Shown here: positions 26,076 to 36,098 of the stretch, piece after piece
Numbering within the stretch: the stretch's first letter is position 1
How the letters are laid out: each line of letters starts with the position of its first letter
NCBI RefSeq assembly: GCF_001426265.1
Contig: NZ_LMDG01000007.1
Span: 3,470-67,469, forward strand
Source: Rhizobium sp. Root1220
GTDB lineage: Bacteria; Pseudomonadota; Alphaproteobacteria; Rhizobiales; Rhizobiaceae
Reading direction: 5' to 3'
Length of the DNA: 64,000 nt
Translations under genes and position numbers: made by a program
The notes under the pieces: model-generated
Database searches by the model: none
What the model was told of the DNA's origin: nothing
What the model saw: the letters and a program-made list of their open reading frames with translations, nothing else

Positions 26076-26402
26076 ATGACAATCAAAGAACGTTTTTTAA
26101 AGCAGCAGCACACCTGGATGATGGGTGCGTGCTATTCCCGGAAGCATCCCGATTTTCATCGCTACGGCGGCGTCGACGTATCGGTCTCGCCCCGCTGGAA
26201 AGAAAGCCTCGACACCTTCGTCAACGATATGGTGGATTCACTGCCACGCAGCCTTGCCGAGCGGCGTCTGGCACTGGTCAATCCACGTCGCCCGTTCGAA
26301 CTGGGCAATGTCGAGTGGATATTCATCAGCAAGCATCGTGGGCTCCGCGCGCCGGATGGCACACATCCCGATATGGCCGAAGCGCGCTCGCGCCGGGCCT
26401 GA
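26076..26402 (+). CDS. Small protein with diverged phage-type HNH-associated domain
   Basis: A 108-residue basic protein. The order of residues WMMGACYSRKHPDFHRYGG, then SPRWKESLDTFVNDM, then PFELGNVEWI follows the pattern of small phage and homing-type endonuclease domains (WxxM...RC...YGGRGI...RW.SF..F..DMG...Y.P.N..W). The usual SLDRID block is replaced by LALVNPRR, so catalysis is doubtful. It follows the DUF2188-like gene closely. Either a domesticated relic or a DNA-binding protein. Confidence 0.55.
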   Translation: MTIKERFLKQQHTWMMGACYSRKHPDFHRYGGVDVSVSPRWKESLDTFVNDMVDSLPRSLAERRLALVNPRRPFELGNVEWIFISKHRGLRAPDGTHPDMAEARSRRA

Positions 26403-26589
26403 GCCGTTATTCATCCGTTTGCCGGCTGCAACGGGAAAACGGAGCAAACACGATGCTCCTGCCTTACCCGGCCAACGCTGGGGAGCGCTATTTGTATAAC
26501 TCTTGAAGGGCGGCTATGGAGAACGACGACCCGGATTGCGACACGATCAGCAATCCGCGTCATCGTTCCGCGAGGCTCGCACAGCCGGG

Positions 26590-26778
26590 CTAGTAACAGA
26601 GCGTCCGAACCATACCCTCGGCATTCGGCTTCGAGCGGCAATCCTGGACTGGCTGCCTTGAATTCTGCTTCAGTTGGTTGACGGTTCCGCTGTCCCCGAC
26701 TTCGCGATCATTGCGGGCGCTGCAGGCGACTGACAATGTTGCGACCGCGACAAGCAACCAGCGAATGAGCGCCGTCAT
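26590..26778 (-). CDS. Small exported, possibly lipid-anchored protein
   Basis: About 62 residues: a hydrophobic N-terminus (ALIRWLLVAVATLSVACSA) ending near a Cys that could be a lipoprotein site, although the -3 residue is not the usual Leu. The rest is polar with two further Cys. Starts GTG 26781 and ATG 26778 are adjacent and overlap the stop of the preceding membrane-protein gene. Function unknown. Confidence 0.55.
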   Translation of the reverse strand: MTALIRWLLVAVATLSVACSARNDREVGDSGTVNQLKQNSRQPVQDCRSKPNAEGMVRTLCY

Positions 26779-26978
26779 CACTGCCGGCCTTTCGCCTTGC
26801 TGGTCAGCACAACGATGATCAGGCCGGCCGCAGCCACGACAGCGCCCCAGTAAATCCAGGGTGTCTGGTCAATCATGAAGCTCGTTTCCGGGTATGGGAA
26901 GTAACCACTGCCCTGCCCCATCCAGACGAGACCTATCAGGATGAGCAAGCCCCCAAAACCATATGAAAACTTCCTCAT
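26778..26978 (-). CDS. Small two-helix membrane protein
   Basis: A 66-residue inner-membrane protein with hydrophobic segments at about 6-22 and 40-58 and a basic C-terminus. I chose the ATG at 26978 because GGAGG lies 8 bp upstream; the longer frame has no site. Its TGA overlaps the start of the small exported protein. The pair forms a tiny envelope operon of unknown role. Confidence 0.65.
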   Translation of the reverse strand: MRKFSYGFGGLLILIGLVWMGQGSGYFPYPETSFMIDQTPWIYWGAVVAAAGLIIVVLTSKAKGRQ

Positions 26979-27216
26979 CAAATGTCCTCCATGCATTCGC
27001 AAATTTGTGGCCGAATATTTGCTACGAGCGCTACGGGCCGCCGGATCAGGATCGCAGCGCCGAGTTCAGTCGTTGATACCCAGTCGCGCGCAGCCTTCGA
27101 TCGAACAGAAGCGATCGGTTACTCGTACCCCGATCGCAGGCGATGACCGTTATCACAACCCACGAAACCGCGCGCTGTGGAAAGCGCGCGGCTCAGCCGA
27201 ACAACCAATCCAGATG

Positions 27217-28248
27217 CTATTGCAGTGTGCGTGTCGGAGTGCCCTGGCCGGGTGCGGCGCCAGGATGAACCGCAGCAGCGCCGGCGCCTGCACCATCAAG
27301 GCCGGTGGCTACGACAGCTACGCGGAACTTGCCATCGAGATTTCGGTCGAAGATTGCGCCGACGACGATATCGGCATCGTCCTGGACTTCGTCACGGATG
27401 CGGCTGGCCGCCTCGTCGACTTCGAAAAGAGTCATGTCGGAGCCGCCCGAGATCGAGATCAGCACGCCCCGGGCGCCCCTCATCGAGATGTCGTCGAGCA
27501 GCGGATTGGCGATAGCGGCTTCCGCTGCCTTCATTGCACGTTCTTCGCCTGATGCTTCGCCCGTACCCATCATCGCCCGGCCCATGCCGCGCATGACCGA
27601 TTTCACATCGGCGAAATCGAGGTTGATCAGGCCTTCCTTGACGATCAGGTCGGTGATGCAGCCAACTCCTGCATAGAGTACACGGTCGGCCGTCATGAAG
27701 GCATCGGCGAAGGTGGTCTTTGCATCGGCGATCCGAAACAGGTTCTGGTTCGGGATGACGATGACGGTGTCCGCCGCCTGCCGGAGCGCTTCGATACCGA
27801 CATCGGCCGTCTTCATGCGACGGTTGCCTTCAAAGGTGAATGGCTTGGTAACGACACCGACGGTGAGGATGCCGGCATTTCGAGCGGCCTGCGCAATGAC
27901 GGGCGCTGCGCCAGTGCCCGTGCCTCCGCCCATACCAGCGGTGACGAAGCACATATGCGAGCCAGCCAGATGGTCCATGATTTCGTCGATCGACTCTTCT
28001 GCAGCGGCACGCCCGATCTCGGGCAGCGAACCGGCACCGAGGCCTTCGGTCACATGCGCGCCGAGCTGGATGCGGCGCGAGGCCTTGGAGGTCGCAAGCA
28101 CCTGCGCGTCGGTATTGGCGGCAATGAAATCCACGCCTTCGAGGTTTTCCGAAATCATGTTATTAATGGCATTGCCACCGCCACCGCCGACACCGATCAC
28201 TGTAATTCTCGGCCGCATTTCGGAAATCCCGTTCTTGGCGTTCGTCAT
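27217..28248 (-). CDS. ftsZ2: FtsZ2, short FtsZ paralogue without C-terminal tail
   Basis: A 343-residue tubulin-like GTPase. The GTP-binding core is intact: [13 protein letters not shown] near residue 20, the tubulin signature GGGTGTGA near 105, and the T7-type loop [10 protein letters not shown]. After the polymerisation domain only a 20-residue Ala/Gly/Pro-rich end remains; the long linker and the conserved FtsA/ZipA-binding peptide of cell-division FtsZ are absent. Rhizobia are known to carry such a second short FtsZ (ftsZ2 of Sinorhizobium meliloti). AAGGAGA before the ATG at 28248 fixes the start; the upstream extension is not coding. Likely modulates or is dispensable for division. Confidence 0.9.
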   Translation of the reverse strand: MTNAKNGISEMRPRITVIGVGGGGGNAINNMISENLEGVDFIAANTDAQVLATSKASRRIQLGAHVTEGLGAGSLPEIGRAAAEESIDEIMDHLAGSHMCFVTAGMGGGTGTGAAPVIAQAARNAGILTVGVVTKPFTFEGNRRMKTADVGIEALRQAADTVIVIPNQNLFRIADAKTTFADAFMTADRVLYAGVGCITDLIVKEGLINLDFADVKSVMRGMGRAMMGTGEASGEERAMKAAEAAIANPLLDDISMRGARGVLISISGGSDMTLFEVDEAASRIRDEVQDDADIVVGAIFDRNLDGKFRVAVVATGLDGAGAGAAAVHPGAAPGQGTPTRTLQ

Positions 28249-28447
28249 TGCAATCTCCTTCGTGCGCGTTTGCTGGCGGCTCCGCCTCTGTATCGGGAAC
28301 CGAATCGAGCACAAGCCTAGGGGCGCAAGAAGGCAGAGCCGGGGCGAAAGAACAAGATGAAGGCTTTTCGAAACTTTATCCGGAACCTTTTTTACACCTC
28401 GTGCATTTCGTTGAGTCACACCAAATCATCAGAGGAGTACTGCGCAG

Positions 28448-28660
28448 ATGCCTGTTTTAGTCACCCGCCAATCCGTTGCACCTCCGAATGATCACATCCT
28501 TACGGCCCAGGAAGCACTCGAGCCGCTGTTCCTCAAGATCGAGGAAGAAGCCGAGGTCAGGATGATCGCCGCAGCGTTGCGCGCCGGTTGGTCTGCGGAC
28601 GATGCAATGTCCGCGATCGACGAATTGCGCCGCAACGAACTCCTGCCGCGTGGGCACTAA
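28448..28660 (+). CDS. Small helical protein of unknown function
   Basis: A 70-residue acidic protein, mostly helical (TAQEALEPLFLKIEEEAEVR, then a second helix ADDAMSAIDELRRNE). GAGGAG lies upstream at rather long spacing. No family recognised. It is divergent from ftsZ2 and upstream of the reductase gene on the same strand, 71 bp away. Confidence 0.55.
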   Translation: MPVLVTRQSVAPPNDHILTAQEALEPLFLKIEEEAEVRMIAAALRAGWSADDAMSAIDELRRNELLPRGH

Positions 28661-28731
28661 ACTCCTTAAAAATTAATCGCCGATCGGCCGCCATCACCCA
28701 GCGCGATCAAGTGATCGCTGAGAGCGATTTC

Positions 28732-29730
28732 ATGACAGTGAAAAATATCTGCATCTTTGGCGCCGGGGCGCTCGGCGGCGCAGTTGCAGCCAAGCTCGCG
28801 TCCTCGACAAGCGCCGAGACGAATGTATCGGTCGTCGCGCGCGGTGCACATCTGAACGCCATCCGGGAGAGTGGTCTTTGCCTGTTGGAAGCTGGCATCG
28901 AGCACCCGCTCAAAGTGCGCGTGAATGCGACCGACCGGCCACAGGATCTTCCGCCACAGGATCTCGTCATTACCGGCCTGAAAGGCCACCAACTCGGTCC
29001 CGCCGCAGAGGGAATTGCATCGCTTCTCAAAGAGAGCACGCGCGTCGTGATGATCCTTAACGGCATTCCATGGTGGTATTTCCATCGCGACAAAAGCGCA
29101 AATGCGGAGCTGCAGTTCGATGAACTGGACCCGGGCGGGAAACTATGGCGGCTGGTCGGCCCGGAGCGCGTCATAGGGTGCGTTGCTCATCAAGGCGCGG
29201 AAGTAAGCCGGCCAGGCGAGATCCGGCTCAGCAACAAGGGCCACTTCATTCTTGGAGAACCGTCCGGGGAAACCAGCACGGACCTTCGGAATATCGCGGC
29301 GCTTTTGGAGGGATCGGACATCGGCGTGAAGCTCTCCTTGCGCATCCGCGACGACATATGGAGCAAACTCATGGGCAATGCTTCTTTCAATCCGATCAGC
29401 GCGCTGACGCGCTCGCTCATGTCCGAGCTTATGGCGGATGCGGCAATCAGCGATCAGGTTGGAAAGGTCATGAAGGAAGTGAAGGCCGTCGGCGCCCTTG
29501 GCGCAAATGTCGGAATGTCGGTCGAGCAACGACTGGAACAGGCTCAGCAGGTGGGACCCGTGCGCACGTCGATGCTGCAGGATCTCCTTGGCGGCAAGGC
29601 GATGGAAATCACGCCCATGGTCGGCATGGTCGTTGCGCTCGGTCGATTGGCGGCTGTACCGACGCCGGTTTCGGAGACGCTTCTCGCGCTCGTTTCCCGG
29701 CTCGACAGGGAAAACTTCAGCGGAACGTGA
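28732..29730 (+). CDS. 2-dehydropantoate 2-reductase family protein
   Basis: A 332-residue NAD(P)H-dependent reductase of the ApbA/PanE family: Rossmann motif IFGAGALGGAV (8-18), the helical C-terminal domain with catalytic-type Lys in IWSKLMGNASFNPI. True PanE makes pantoate for coenzyme A; rhizobial genomes carry several paralogues, so the substrate is not certain. Translation from the ATG at 28732 gives the standard N-terminus; the longer frame overlaps the small upstream gene. Confidence 0.8.
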   Translation: MTVKNICIFGAGALGGAVAAKLASSTSAETNVSVVARGAHLNAIRESGLCLLEAGIEHPLKVRVNATDRPQDLPPQDLVITGLKGHQLGPAAEGIASLLKESTRVVMILNGIPWWYFHRDKSANAELQFDELDPGGKLWRLVGPERVIGCVAHQGAEVSRPGEIRLSNKGHFILGEPSGETSTDLRNIAALLEGSDIGVKLSLRIRDDIWSKLMGNASFNPISALTRSLMSELMADAAISDQVGKVMKEVKAVGALGANVGMSVEQRLEQAQQVGPVRTSMLQDLLGGKAMEITPMVGMVVALGRLAAVPTPVSETLLALVSRLDRENFSGT

Positions 29731-29825
29731 TGAACGCCAGTATCGTCAGATCCAGCATCAAAAGTGAGCAAGATAGCTCTTGGGGTGAGTCAGGAAGAGA
29801 GCGCAAGCACCTGAGCGGAATGAAT

Positions 29826-30983
29826 TTACTTCAGCCAGCGCGCCATCCGCTCGATGGCTTCGACAATCTCCGCTTCTGAGCCGGCATAGGATATCCGCAT
29901 GGACCGGTTGCCTTCCAGCGGATCGAAATCCAGCCCTGGCGTTGCCGCAACGTCGATCTCCGACAGCATCCTTTTTGCGAAGGTCATGCTGTCATTGGTA
30001 AAGCGCGTAACGTCGACATAGGCATAGAATGCGCCATCCATCGGCGAGGCGATCGACAATCCGATCTGAGGCAGCCGGCGCATGAGGAAATCACGATTGG
30101 CGGCGTAGCTCGCCTTGTAGACATCGAGTTCGGCGGTAGCCCCCAGAGCAGCGGTCGCAGCAATCTGCGACAGTTCGGGCGGCGAAATATAGAGGCTCTG
30201 CGCCACGCGCTCGATCGGACGCACAAGCCGGTCCGGCAGCACCATCCAGCCGATACGCCAGCCGGTCATGCAATAATATTTCGAGAACGAGTTGATGACG
30301 ATCGCCTCGTCCGTCAGTTCGAGTGCGCTCGCTTCTTCGCCGGCGAAGGTCAAACCGTGATAGATTTCGTCGGAGATAAAGGCGATGGAGTTGGCCGCGC
30401 AATAATCGGCGAGCGCTCGCAAGCTTTCGCGGCCGGTCACCGTTCCGGTCGGATTGGCGGGGCTCGCCAGAAGGACGCCCTTCAGTCGTAGATTGTGTTT
30501 CGCCTGCTCGGCCTCGAGGCTCTCCGGCGTCAGGGTGAAATGCGTCTCCGCCGTGACCGGAATTTCGAGCACTTTCAATCCAAGAGCGGCGAGGATGTTG
30601 CGGTAAGCGGGATAGCCCGGACAGGCGATCGCTACCGCATCTCCGGTGTCGAAGAGCGAAAGGAAAGCCAGATTGAATCCGGCGGATGAGCCGGTCGTGA
30701 TCGCGATGCGCGCCGGATCGATGTCGAGGCCGTGCCGATCCCTGTAGTGCCAGGCAAGCGCATGCTTCAGCCGCGCCGTGCCGAGCGCGTCGGTATAACC
30801 GATCTTGCCCTCCGTCAGCGCCGCGCGGGCTGCGTCCAAAGCGGCCCGGGGAGCAGGATGCGACGGCTGTCCGACCGCCATCGAGATGACCGGATTGCCT
30901 TCGGCCCGCCGCTTCGTCGCTTCCGCCAGGACGTCCATGGCGTGAAATGGTTCGACTTCGCTGCGTTTGGAAATGGAAAACAA
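29826..30983 (-). CDS. Class I/II pyridoxal-phosphate aminotransferase
   Basis: A 385-residue PLP enzyme of the aspartate/aromatic aminotransferase fold. Seen: SMAVGQPSHPAP at the N-terminus, SPANPTGTV, DEIYHGL (cofactor Asp), the Schiff-base Lys in SFSKYYCMTGWRIGW, and the C-terminal Arg in NRSMRISYAGSE. The substrate cannot be read from the sequence. The frame starts at a TTG (30983) that gives the usual N-terminus; the next ATG is 15 codons on. Divergent from the DsbA-like gene. Confidence 0.85.
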   Translation of the reverse strand: MFSISKRSEVEPFHAMDVLAEATKRRAEGNPVISMAVGQPSHPAPRAALDAARAALTEGKIGYTDALGTARLKHALAWHYRDRHGLDIDPARIAITTGSSAGFNLAFLSLFDTGDAVAIACPGYPAYRNILAALGLKVLEIPVTAETHFTLTPESLEAEQAKHNLRLKGVLLASPANPTGTVTGRESLRALADYCAANSIAFISDEIYHGLTFAGEEASALELTDEAIVINSFSKYYCMTGWRIGWMVLPDRLVRPIERVAQSLYISPPELSQIAATAALGATAELDVYKASYAANRDFLMRRLPQIGLSIASPMDGAFYAYVDVTRFTNDSMTFAKRMLSEIDVAATPGLDFDPLEGNRSMRISYAGSEAEIVEAIERMARWLK

Positions 30984-31193
30984 GATCGCTTCTCTCTCGA
31001 ATTGTGGCGGTGGCCAGACAATTGCCGCAATAATCGGCTCATCACAATCCCGCGACTAAACTGTGGATGCTAAAATTTCTGTTTCACGACAGTCTTCCGG
31101 ACCGTAATTTGCAGCTTCGCACTGTCGCTGTTAACTCGGCGGTGGTATCCGCATCGGCAAAGATGCATATCACCCGCCAAAGACGAGGACATA

Positions 31194-31952
31194 ATGGCCA
31201 TTCTTCCGAAAATCTTCACAGCGCTGGCGCTCACGGCTTCGGTTGCAACAGCTTACCCCGCATCGGCACTCGATGACGCGCAGAAGAAGGAGTTCGGCGA
31301 ATTCATCAAGCAGTACCTGATCGAAAATCCCGAGATCATGCTCGATGTCCAGACGGCTCTGCAGAAAAAGCAGGATCAGGCCCGACTTGTCAAAGCGGAT
31401 GCGACGATTGCAGACAACAAATCGACCATCTTCGATTCGAAGTATGACGTGACAATTGGCAATCCAAAGGGTGACATCACGATTGTCGAATTCTTCGACT
31501 ACAATTGCGGTTATTGCCGACACGCTCTAACCGACATGCAGACCATGCTGGAAAAGGACAAGAACGTTCGTTTCGTGCTCAAGGAATTTCCCATTCTCGG
31601 ACCGGAATCGGTTGCGGCGCACAAAGTATCCGACGCCTTCCGCAAGCTGGCCCCCGAGAAGTACAGCGAATTTCACATAGCACTGCTCAGCAGCGAAGGT
31701 CGTGCGGATGAAGCCAGCGCGATCGAAGTCGCGCAATCGCTCGGGATCAACGAAAAGCAGATCCGCGACGAGATGGCCAAGAGTTCCAGCGACGATTCCG
31801 TCAAGGAAACCTACCAACTCGCCCAGAGCCTCGGTATCACCGGCACCCCCTCCTATGTTATCGGCAATGAATTGGTTCAGGGCGCTGTCGGCTTTGATGA
31901 CCTGGAGACCAAGGTCAAGAATATGCGCAGTTGCGGCAAGACCAGTTGCTGA
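31194..31952 (+). CDS. Periplasmic DsbA-family thiol-disulphide oxidoreductase
   Basis: A 252-residue exported protein: signal peptide to about residue 25 (PASA-LD), a helical N-terminal segment, then a thioredoxin-fold domain with the active site CGYC in FFDYNCGYCRHAL and the cis-Pro loop GITGTPSYVIG. Close in layout to ScsC/BdbD-like DsbA proteins with an N-terminal oligomerisation helix. GAGG precedes the ATG. Likely forms or isomerises disulphides of envelope proteins. Confidence 0.88.
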   Translation: MAILPKIFTALALTASVATAYPASALDDAQKKEFGEFIKQYLIENPEIMLDVQTALQKKQDQARLVKADATIADNKSTIFDSKYDVTIGNPKGDITIVEFFDYNCGYCRHALTDMQTMLEKDKNVRFVLKEFPILGPESVAAHKVSDAFRKLAPEKYSEFHIALLSSEGRADEASAIEVAQSLGINEKQIRDEMAKSSSDDSVKETYQLAQSLGITGTPSYVIGNELVQGAVGFDDLETKVKNMRSCGKTSC

Positions 31953-32095
31953 ACCGACACCCATCAAATCGACAAAATCGAAGCGTTTCAGCCATGTGGA
32001 CAAATATGGCGCGACATCGGCTGCCTTTCCAAAGGGCTTTCTTTAAGCCTTTGGTGAGTCTATAGGTTGCCCTCGCACATTTGACGGAACATTCG

Positions 32096-32533
32096 ATGAC
32101 GCAGACTATTTTCGTCCTGAACGGGCCCAACCTGAACATGCTCGGCAAAAGAGAGCCCGGCATCTACGGTGGCAAGACGCTCAAAGACATAGAACAGGAT
32201 TGCAAGGTAGCCGGGCGCGAGCTGGGCTTCGAGATCGATTTCCGCCAAAGCAATCATGAAGGTGCTCTCATCGACTGGTTTCACGAGGCAGACGAAAAGG
32301 CTGCCGGGGTCGCAATCAATGCTGGTGCGTACACGCACACATCGGTCGCGCTGCACGATGCAATTCGTGCTATTTCCATTCCGGTTATAGAGCTCCATAT
32401 CTCCAATGTTCACGCGCGGGAAGACTTCCGCCACAAGTCGATGATTGCGCCTGCGGTTAAGGGCGTCATCTGCGGTTTTGGACCATACAGCTACATTCTG
32501 GCGCTACAGGCGCTGAAGAACATAACGGCATAA
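32096..32533 (+). CDS. aroQ: Type II 3-dehydroquinate dehydratase
   Basis: A 145-residue enzyme of the shikimate pathway that converts 3-dehydroquinate to 3-dehydroshikimate, normally a dodecamer. Hallmarks: [14 protein letters not shown] at the start, catalytic Tyr in [22 protein letters not shown] and catalytic His in [12 protein letters not shown]. The ATG at 32096 is preferred to a TTG five codons earlier. It heads the aroQ-accB-accC-aat run, 22 bp before accB. Confidence 0.95.
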   Translation: MTQTIFVLNGPNLNMLGKREPGIYGGKTLKDIEQDCKVAGRELGFEIDFRQSNHEGALIDWFHEADEKAAGVAINAGAYTHTSVALHDAIRAISIPVIELHISNVHAREDFRHKSMIAPAVKGVICGFGPYSYILALQALKNITA

Positions 32534-32555
32534 GAAGAAGACAGGGCAAACACTC

Positions 32556-33023
32556 ATGGCTGAGAAGAAAAACGGAATCGATCAGGCGCTGATCCGCGAT
32601 CTCGCGAACATCCTCAACGACACGGACCTGACGGAAATTGAGGTTGAGCAGGATGATATGCGTATCCGCGTCTCGCGCGCCGGCACGCCGCAGTACGTTC
32701 AGGCGCCGATGATGGCTCCCACCTACGCGGCACCTGCTCCGGCAGCCGCGGCAACCATGGCGGCTCCCGCAGCACCGGTTCGCAATCCTGCAAACACCGT
32801 CAGCGCACCGATGGTCGGCACCGTCTACATGGCACCCGCGCCGGGTGCTCGCGCCTTCATCGAAGTCGGAGCCACCGTCAAGGAAGGCCAGACGCTCCTC
32901 ATCATCGAGGCGATGAAGACCATGAACCAGATTCCGTCGCCGAAATCCGGCAAGGTCACCGAAATTCTTGTCGAGGACGGCAGCCCCGTCGAATACGGCC
33001 AAGCCCTCGTCGTCGTCGAATAA
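32556..33023 (+). CDS. accB: Biotin carboxyl carrier protein of acetyl-CoA carboxylase
   Basis: A 155-residue carrier protein for malonyl-CoA synthesis. An N-terminal helical part, an Ala/Pro-rich linker (about 50-78) and the C-terminal biotinyl domain with the biotinylated Lys121 in EAMKTMNQ. Directly followed by accC, as in most bacteria, so the two subunits are made together. Confidence 0.97.
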   Translation: MAEKKNGIDQALIRDLANILNDTDLTEIEVEQDDMRIRVSRAGTPQYVQAPMMAPTYAAPAPAAAATMAAPAAPVRNPANTVSAPMVGTVYMAPAPGARAFIEVGATVKEGQTLLIIEAMKTMNQIPSPKSGKVTEILVEDGSPVEYGQALVVVE

Positions 33024-33033
33024 GGCGGGCATC

Positions 33034-34380
33034 ATGGTCTCGAAAATCCTCATAGCAAACCGCGGCGAAATCGCGCTGCGCGTACTGCGAGCTTGCAAGG
33101 AACTTGGCATTCCGTGTGTCGCGGTTCATTCGACCGCTGACGCCGACGCGATGCATGTCCGCCTTGCCGACGAGAGCGTGTGTATCGGTCCGCCTCCTTC
33201 GCGCGAGAGCTACCTGAACATTCATCAGATCGTTGCCGCCTGCGAGATCACTGGCGCCGATGCGGTTCATCCGGGCTACGGCTTCCTTTCGGAAAATGCC
33301 AAGTTCTCGGAAATCCTGGAGGCGCACGGCATCACCTTCATCGGCCCGACGGCTGAACATATCCGTATCATGGGTGACAAGATCACCGCCAAGACCACGG
33401 CACAGGAACTCGGCATTCCCGTTGTTCCGGGCTCTGATGGCGAAGTGGCGACCGAAGCGGATGCTTTGAAGACTGCCGCCGAGATCGGGTATCCGGTGTT
33501 GATCAAGGCGACGGCAGGTGGCGGTGGACGCGGCATGAAGGTCGCGAAATCCGAGGCCGATGTCATCGAGGCCTGGTCGACAGCTCGAACAGAGGCCGCT
33601 GCTGCTTTCGGTAACGAAGCCGTCTACATGGAAAAGTATCTCGGCAAGCCGCGCCATATCGAAATTCAGGTTTTCGGTGACGGCGAAGGCAATGCGATCC
33701 ATCTCGGCGAACGCGACTGCTCGCTGCAGCGTCGCCACCAAAAGGTTTGGGAGGAGGCGAATTCTCCGGCTCTCAACGTCGAGCAACGCATGAAGATCGG
33801 TGAAGTTTGCGCCGATGCGATGCGCAAGCTGAAGTATCGCGGCGCCGGTACAATCGAGTTCCTTTACGAGAACGGCGAGTTCTATTTCATTGAAATGAAC
33901 ACCCGTCTGCAGGTAGAGCACCCGATCACCGAGGCAATTACTGGTATCGATCTGGTTCACGAGCAGATCCGGGTTGCCTCCGGTGGCGGCCTCTCCGTCA
34001 CGCAGGACGAGGTCCATTTCCACGGCCACGCGATCGAATGCCGTATCAACGCCGAGGATGCACGCACATTCGTGCCCTCGCCCGGCACGATCACGCATTT
34101 CCATGCGCCCGGTGGCCTTGGCGTGCGTGTCGACAGCGGCGCCTATCAGGGCTACAAGATCCCTCCTTACTACGACAGCCTCATCGGCAAGCTCATCGTT
34201 TTCGGCCGCACGCGCGTGGAATGCATGATGCGCCTTCGCCGTGCGCTCGACGAATTCGTCGTCGATGGGATCAAAACCACGCTGCCGTTGTTTCAGGACC
34301 TGGTCGATAATCAGGATATTGCCAACGGTGAATACGACATCCACTGGCTGGAAGAATACCTGGCCAGCAAAACGGCGTAA
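33034..34380 (+). CDS. accC: Biotin carboxylase subunit of acetyl-CoA carboxylase
   Basis: A 448-residue ATP-grasp enzyme that carboxylates biotin on AccB. Seen: [13 protein letters not shown] at the N-terminus, the glycine-rich loop [26 protein letters not shown], and catalytic [11 protein letters not shown]. The start at 33034 (10 bp after accB) gives the usual N-terminus; the open frame upstream overlaps accB. Confidence 0.97.
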   Translation: MVSKILIANRGEIALRVLRACKELGIPCVAVHSTADADAMHVRLADESVCIGPPPSRESYLNIHQIVAACEITGADAVHPGYGFLSENAKFSEILEAHGITFIGPTAEHIRIMGDKITAKTTAQELGIPVVPGSDGEVATEADALKTAAEIGYPVLIKATAGGGGRGMKVAKSEADVIEAWSTARTEAAAAFGNEAVYMEKYLGKPRHIEIQVFGDGEGNAIHLGERDCSLQRRHQKVWEEANSPALNVEQRMKIGEVCADAMRKLKYRGAGTIEFLYENGEFYFIEMNTRLQVEHPITEAITGIDLVHEQIRVASGGGLSVTQDEVHFHGHAIECRINAEDARTFVPSPGTITHFHAPGGLGVRVDSGAYQGYKIPPYYDSLIGKLIVFGRTRVECMMRLRRALDEFVVDGIKTTLPLFQDLVDNQDIANGEYDIHWLEEYLASKTA

Positions 34381-34386
34381 GCAAGA

Positions 34387-35019
34387 ATGGCAGGATCGCG
34401 CAGGAAGTCTCCAGGCATTACACCGGAAATCCTCCTGCGCGCCTACTCTATCGGGCTTTTCCCGATGGCAGAGTCAGCTGACGATCCAGAAATATTTTGG
34501 GTCGAGCCCGACCTTCGCGGCGTGCTGCCGCTCGATGATTTCCACATCTCCAAAAGCCTGGCGAAGACGATCCGGCGAAAGCCGTTCGACATTCGCTTCA
34601 ACTACGATTTTAGTTCGGTGATTGCTGCCTGCGCGGCGGAGACGGGCGACAGGCCAAGCACCTGGATAAACCAGACGATCAGATCTTTATACTCGACGCT
34701 GCACCGGATGGGGCATGCCCACTCGGTCGAAGCGTGGGATGGCGACGAGTTGGTCGGAGGCCTCTACGGCGTTTCTCTCGGATCGGCGTTTTTCGGCGAG
34801 AGCATGTTCTCACGACGAACGGACGCATCCAAGATATGCCTTGTTCACCTGGTCGAACGTTTACAGGCCAAGGGCTTTAAATTGCTCGATACGCAATTTA
34901 CGACGGAACATCTGAAGACGTTTGGCGCCATAGATGTTCCCAAGGACGAATATACGCACATTTTGCAAGCGGCGATGGATTCGCCTCACCTGCCGTTCTC
35001 TGAACCCAAAGACGAGTGA
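34387..35019 (+). CDS. aat: Leucyl/phenylalanyl-tRNA--protein transferase
   Basis: A 210-residue aminoacyl transferase that adds Leu or Phe to N-terminal Arg/Lys of proteins, marking them for ClpAP (N-end rule). Family motifs are present: [38 protein letters not shown] and [12 protein letters not shown]. It begins 6 bp after accC and ends the aroQ-accB-accC-aat run. Confidence 0.95.
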   Translation: MAGSRRKSPGITPEILLRAYSIGLFPMAESADDPEIFWVEPDLRGVLPLDDFHISKSLAKTIRRKPFDIRFNYDFSSVIAACAAETGDRPSTWINQTIRSLYSTLHRMGHAHSVEAWDGDELVGGLYGVSLGSAFFGESMFSRRTDASKICLVHLVERLQAKGFKLLDTQFTTEHLKTFGAIDVPKDEYTHILQAAMDSPHLPFSEPKDE

Positions 35020-35067
35020 ACTGCCTGCGGCTCGAATGGGTGCCGTGGAGCAAACAGGGTCGAAGCG

Positions 35068-35493
35068 CTACTTCGCGTCCGGTGCGGGTACGTTCGAAGT
35101 CGCCTTGCAGTCCTTCAGCCAGACGTCGTAGATCGGGTGCTCGACAGCATTCAACCCTGGGCTATCGGCAAACATCCAGCCAGTGAAAATGCGGCGAATC
35201 TTGCGGTCCAGGGTGATCTCGTCGACCTCGACAAATCCATCGATCTTCTGTGCCTCTGCCTGGTCCCGAGAATAGCAGGCTTTGGGCGTCACCTGCAGGG
35301 CGCCGAACTGGACCGTCTCGTTCACATACACGTCGAATGTGGTGATACGGCCGGTAATCTTGTCCAGGCCGGAGAAAACGGCCACAGCGTTGTCGATACG
35401 AGCCGCGGAGGCTGGCTGCGGCAGGTAGAAAGGCGCAAGCGTCAGCGCCACCCCAACGGCACGCAGGATAGGGTTCCGCGTGAAAAGCTTCAT
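35068..35493 (-). CDS. Exported DUF2155 protein
   Basis: A 141-residue periplasmic protein: signal peptide (about residues 1-27, ASA-AR) followed by the DUF2155 core, recognised by LDKITGRITTFDVYV, FGALQVTPKACYSR and GWMFADSPGLNAVEHPIYDVWL. Function is unknown; the family is conserved in alphaproteobacteria and usually lies next to the NDUFA12 gene, as here. Confidence 0.88.
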   Translation of the reverse strand: MKLFTRNPILRAVGVALTLAPFYLPQPASAARIDNAVAVFSGLDKITGRITTFDVYVNETVQFGALQVTPKACYSRDQAEAQKIDGFVEVDEITLDRKIRRIFTGWMFADSPGLNAVEHPIYDVWLKDCKATSNVPAPDAK

Positions 35494-35595
35494 ATCTAGC
35501 CGTCTCCACCGCATCTCAAATCGAAGGCCGCCGTTTATGCGGCCAACCTGCGGGTAAAGGTCAATTGTGGCCAAAAGCGGAGCCGGACGGCCTGC

Positions 35596-35994
35596 TTAGT
35601 TTCCGGGCGTCCATGCGTCATAGTCGCCGGTCACACGCGGACGCTCGCCCGCGGCAGCCAGCGAACCCGGCGGACGATAGGCCTGCGGAGTACCCGTCGG
35701 ATTGGCGCGATGTCCAACCTGCCAATCCTTCGCGATGTAGTTTTCCCTGGACGGCGGGACATCGGTGCGGTGATGCATCCAGCCGTGCCAGCCTGGCGGA
35801 ATGGCCGAAGCCTCGGCGTAGCCCTTGTAGATCACCCAGCGCTTGGGGAGGCCATAGGAAGACATACCGCCTTCATAGTACACATTGCCCAATTCATCTT
35901 CACCGACGCGCTTGCCGAAACGCCAGGTCGCGAAACGCGTCCCCATCGTCTGACCGTTCCACCATGTGAAGATTTGCAGCAGGAGATTCTTCAT
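35596..35994 (-). CDS. NADH:ubiquinone oxidoreductase NDUFA12-like subunit
   Basis: A 132-residue accessory subunit of respiratory complex I, the bacterial counterpart of mitochondrial NDUFA12 (B17.2). Typical features: FTWWNGQTMGTRFATWRFG, GNVYYEGG, RWVIYKGYAEAS and PPGWHGWMHHRTDVPPS. Bound to the complex on the cytoplasmic side; alphaproteobacteria carry it outside the main nuo operon. Upstream of the DUF2155 gene on the same strand. Confidence 0.93.
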   Translation of the reverse strand: MKNLLLQIFTWWNGQTMGTRFATWRFGKRVGEDELGNVYYEGGMSSYGLPKRWVIYKGYAEASAIPPGWHGWMHHRTDVPPSRENYIAKDWQVGHRANPTGTPQAYRPPGSLAAAGERPRVTGDYDAWTPGN

Positions 35995-36098
35995 GTCTTT
36001 TCCTTGAGCTAGCCAGACGGCAAGCGGGACCAGATTTCGATCCCCCGCTTATGCCGCCGGCAGAGGGCATTGTCCAGTGATTCCAGAGCGGCAACGGG

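Noticed and set aside
26516..26593. A 25-codon frame (MENDDPDCDTISNPRHRS) after the HNH-like gene
   Set aside because: There is a weak ribosome binding site, but it is too short to support without expression data.
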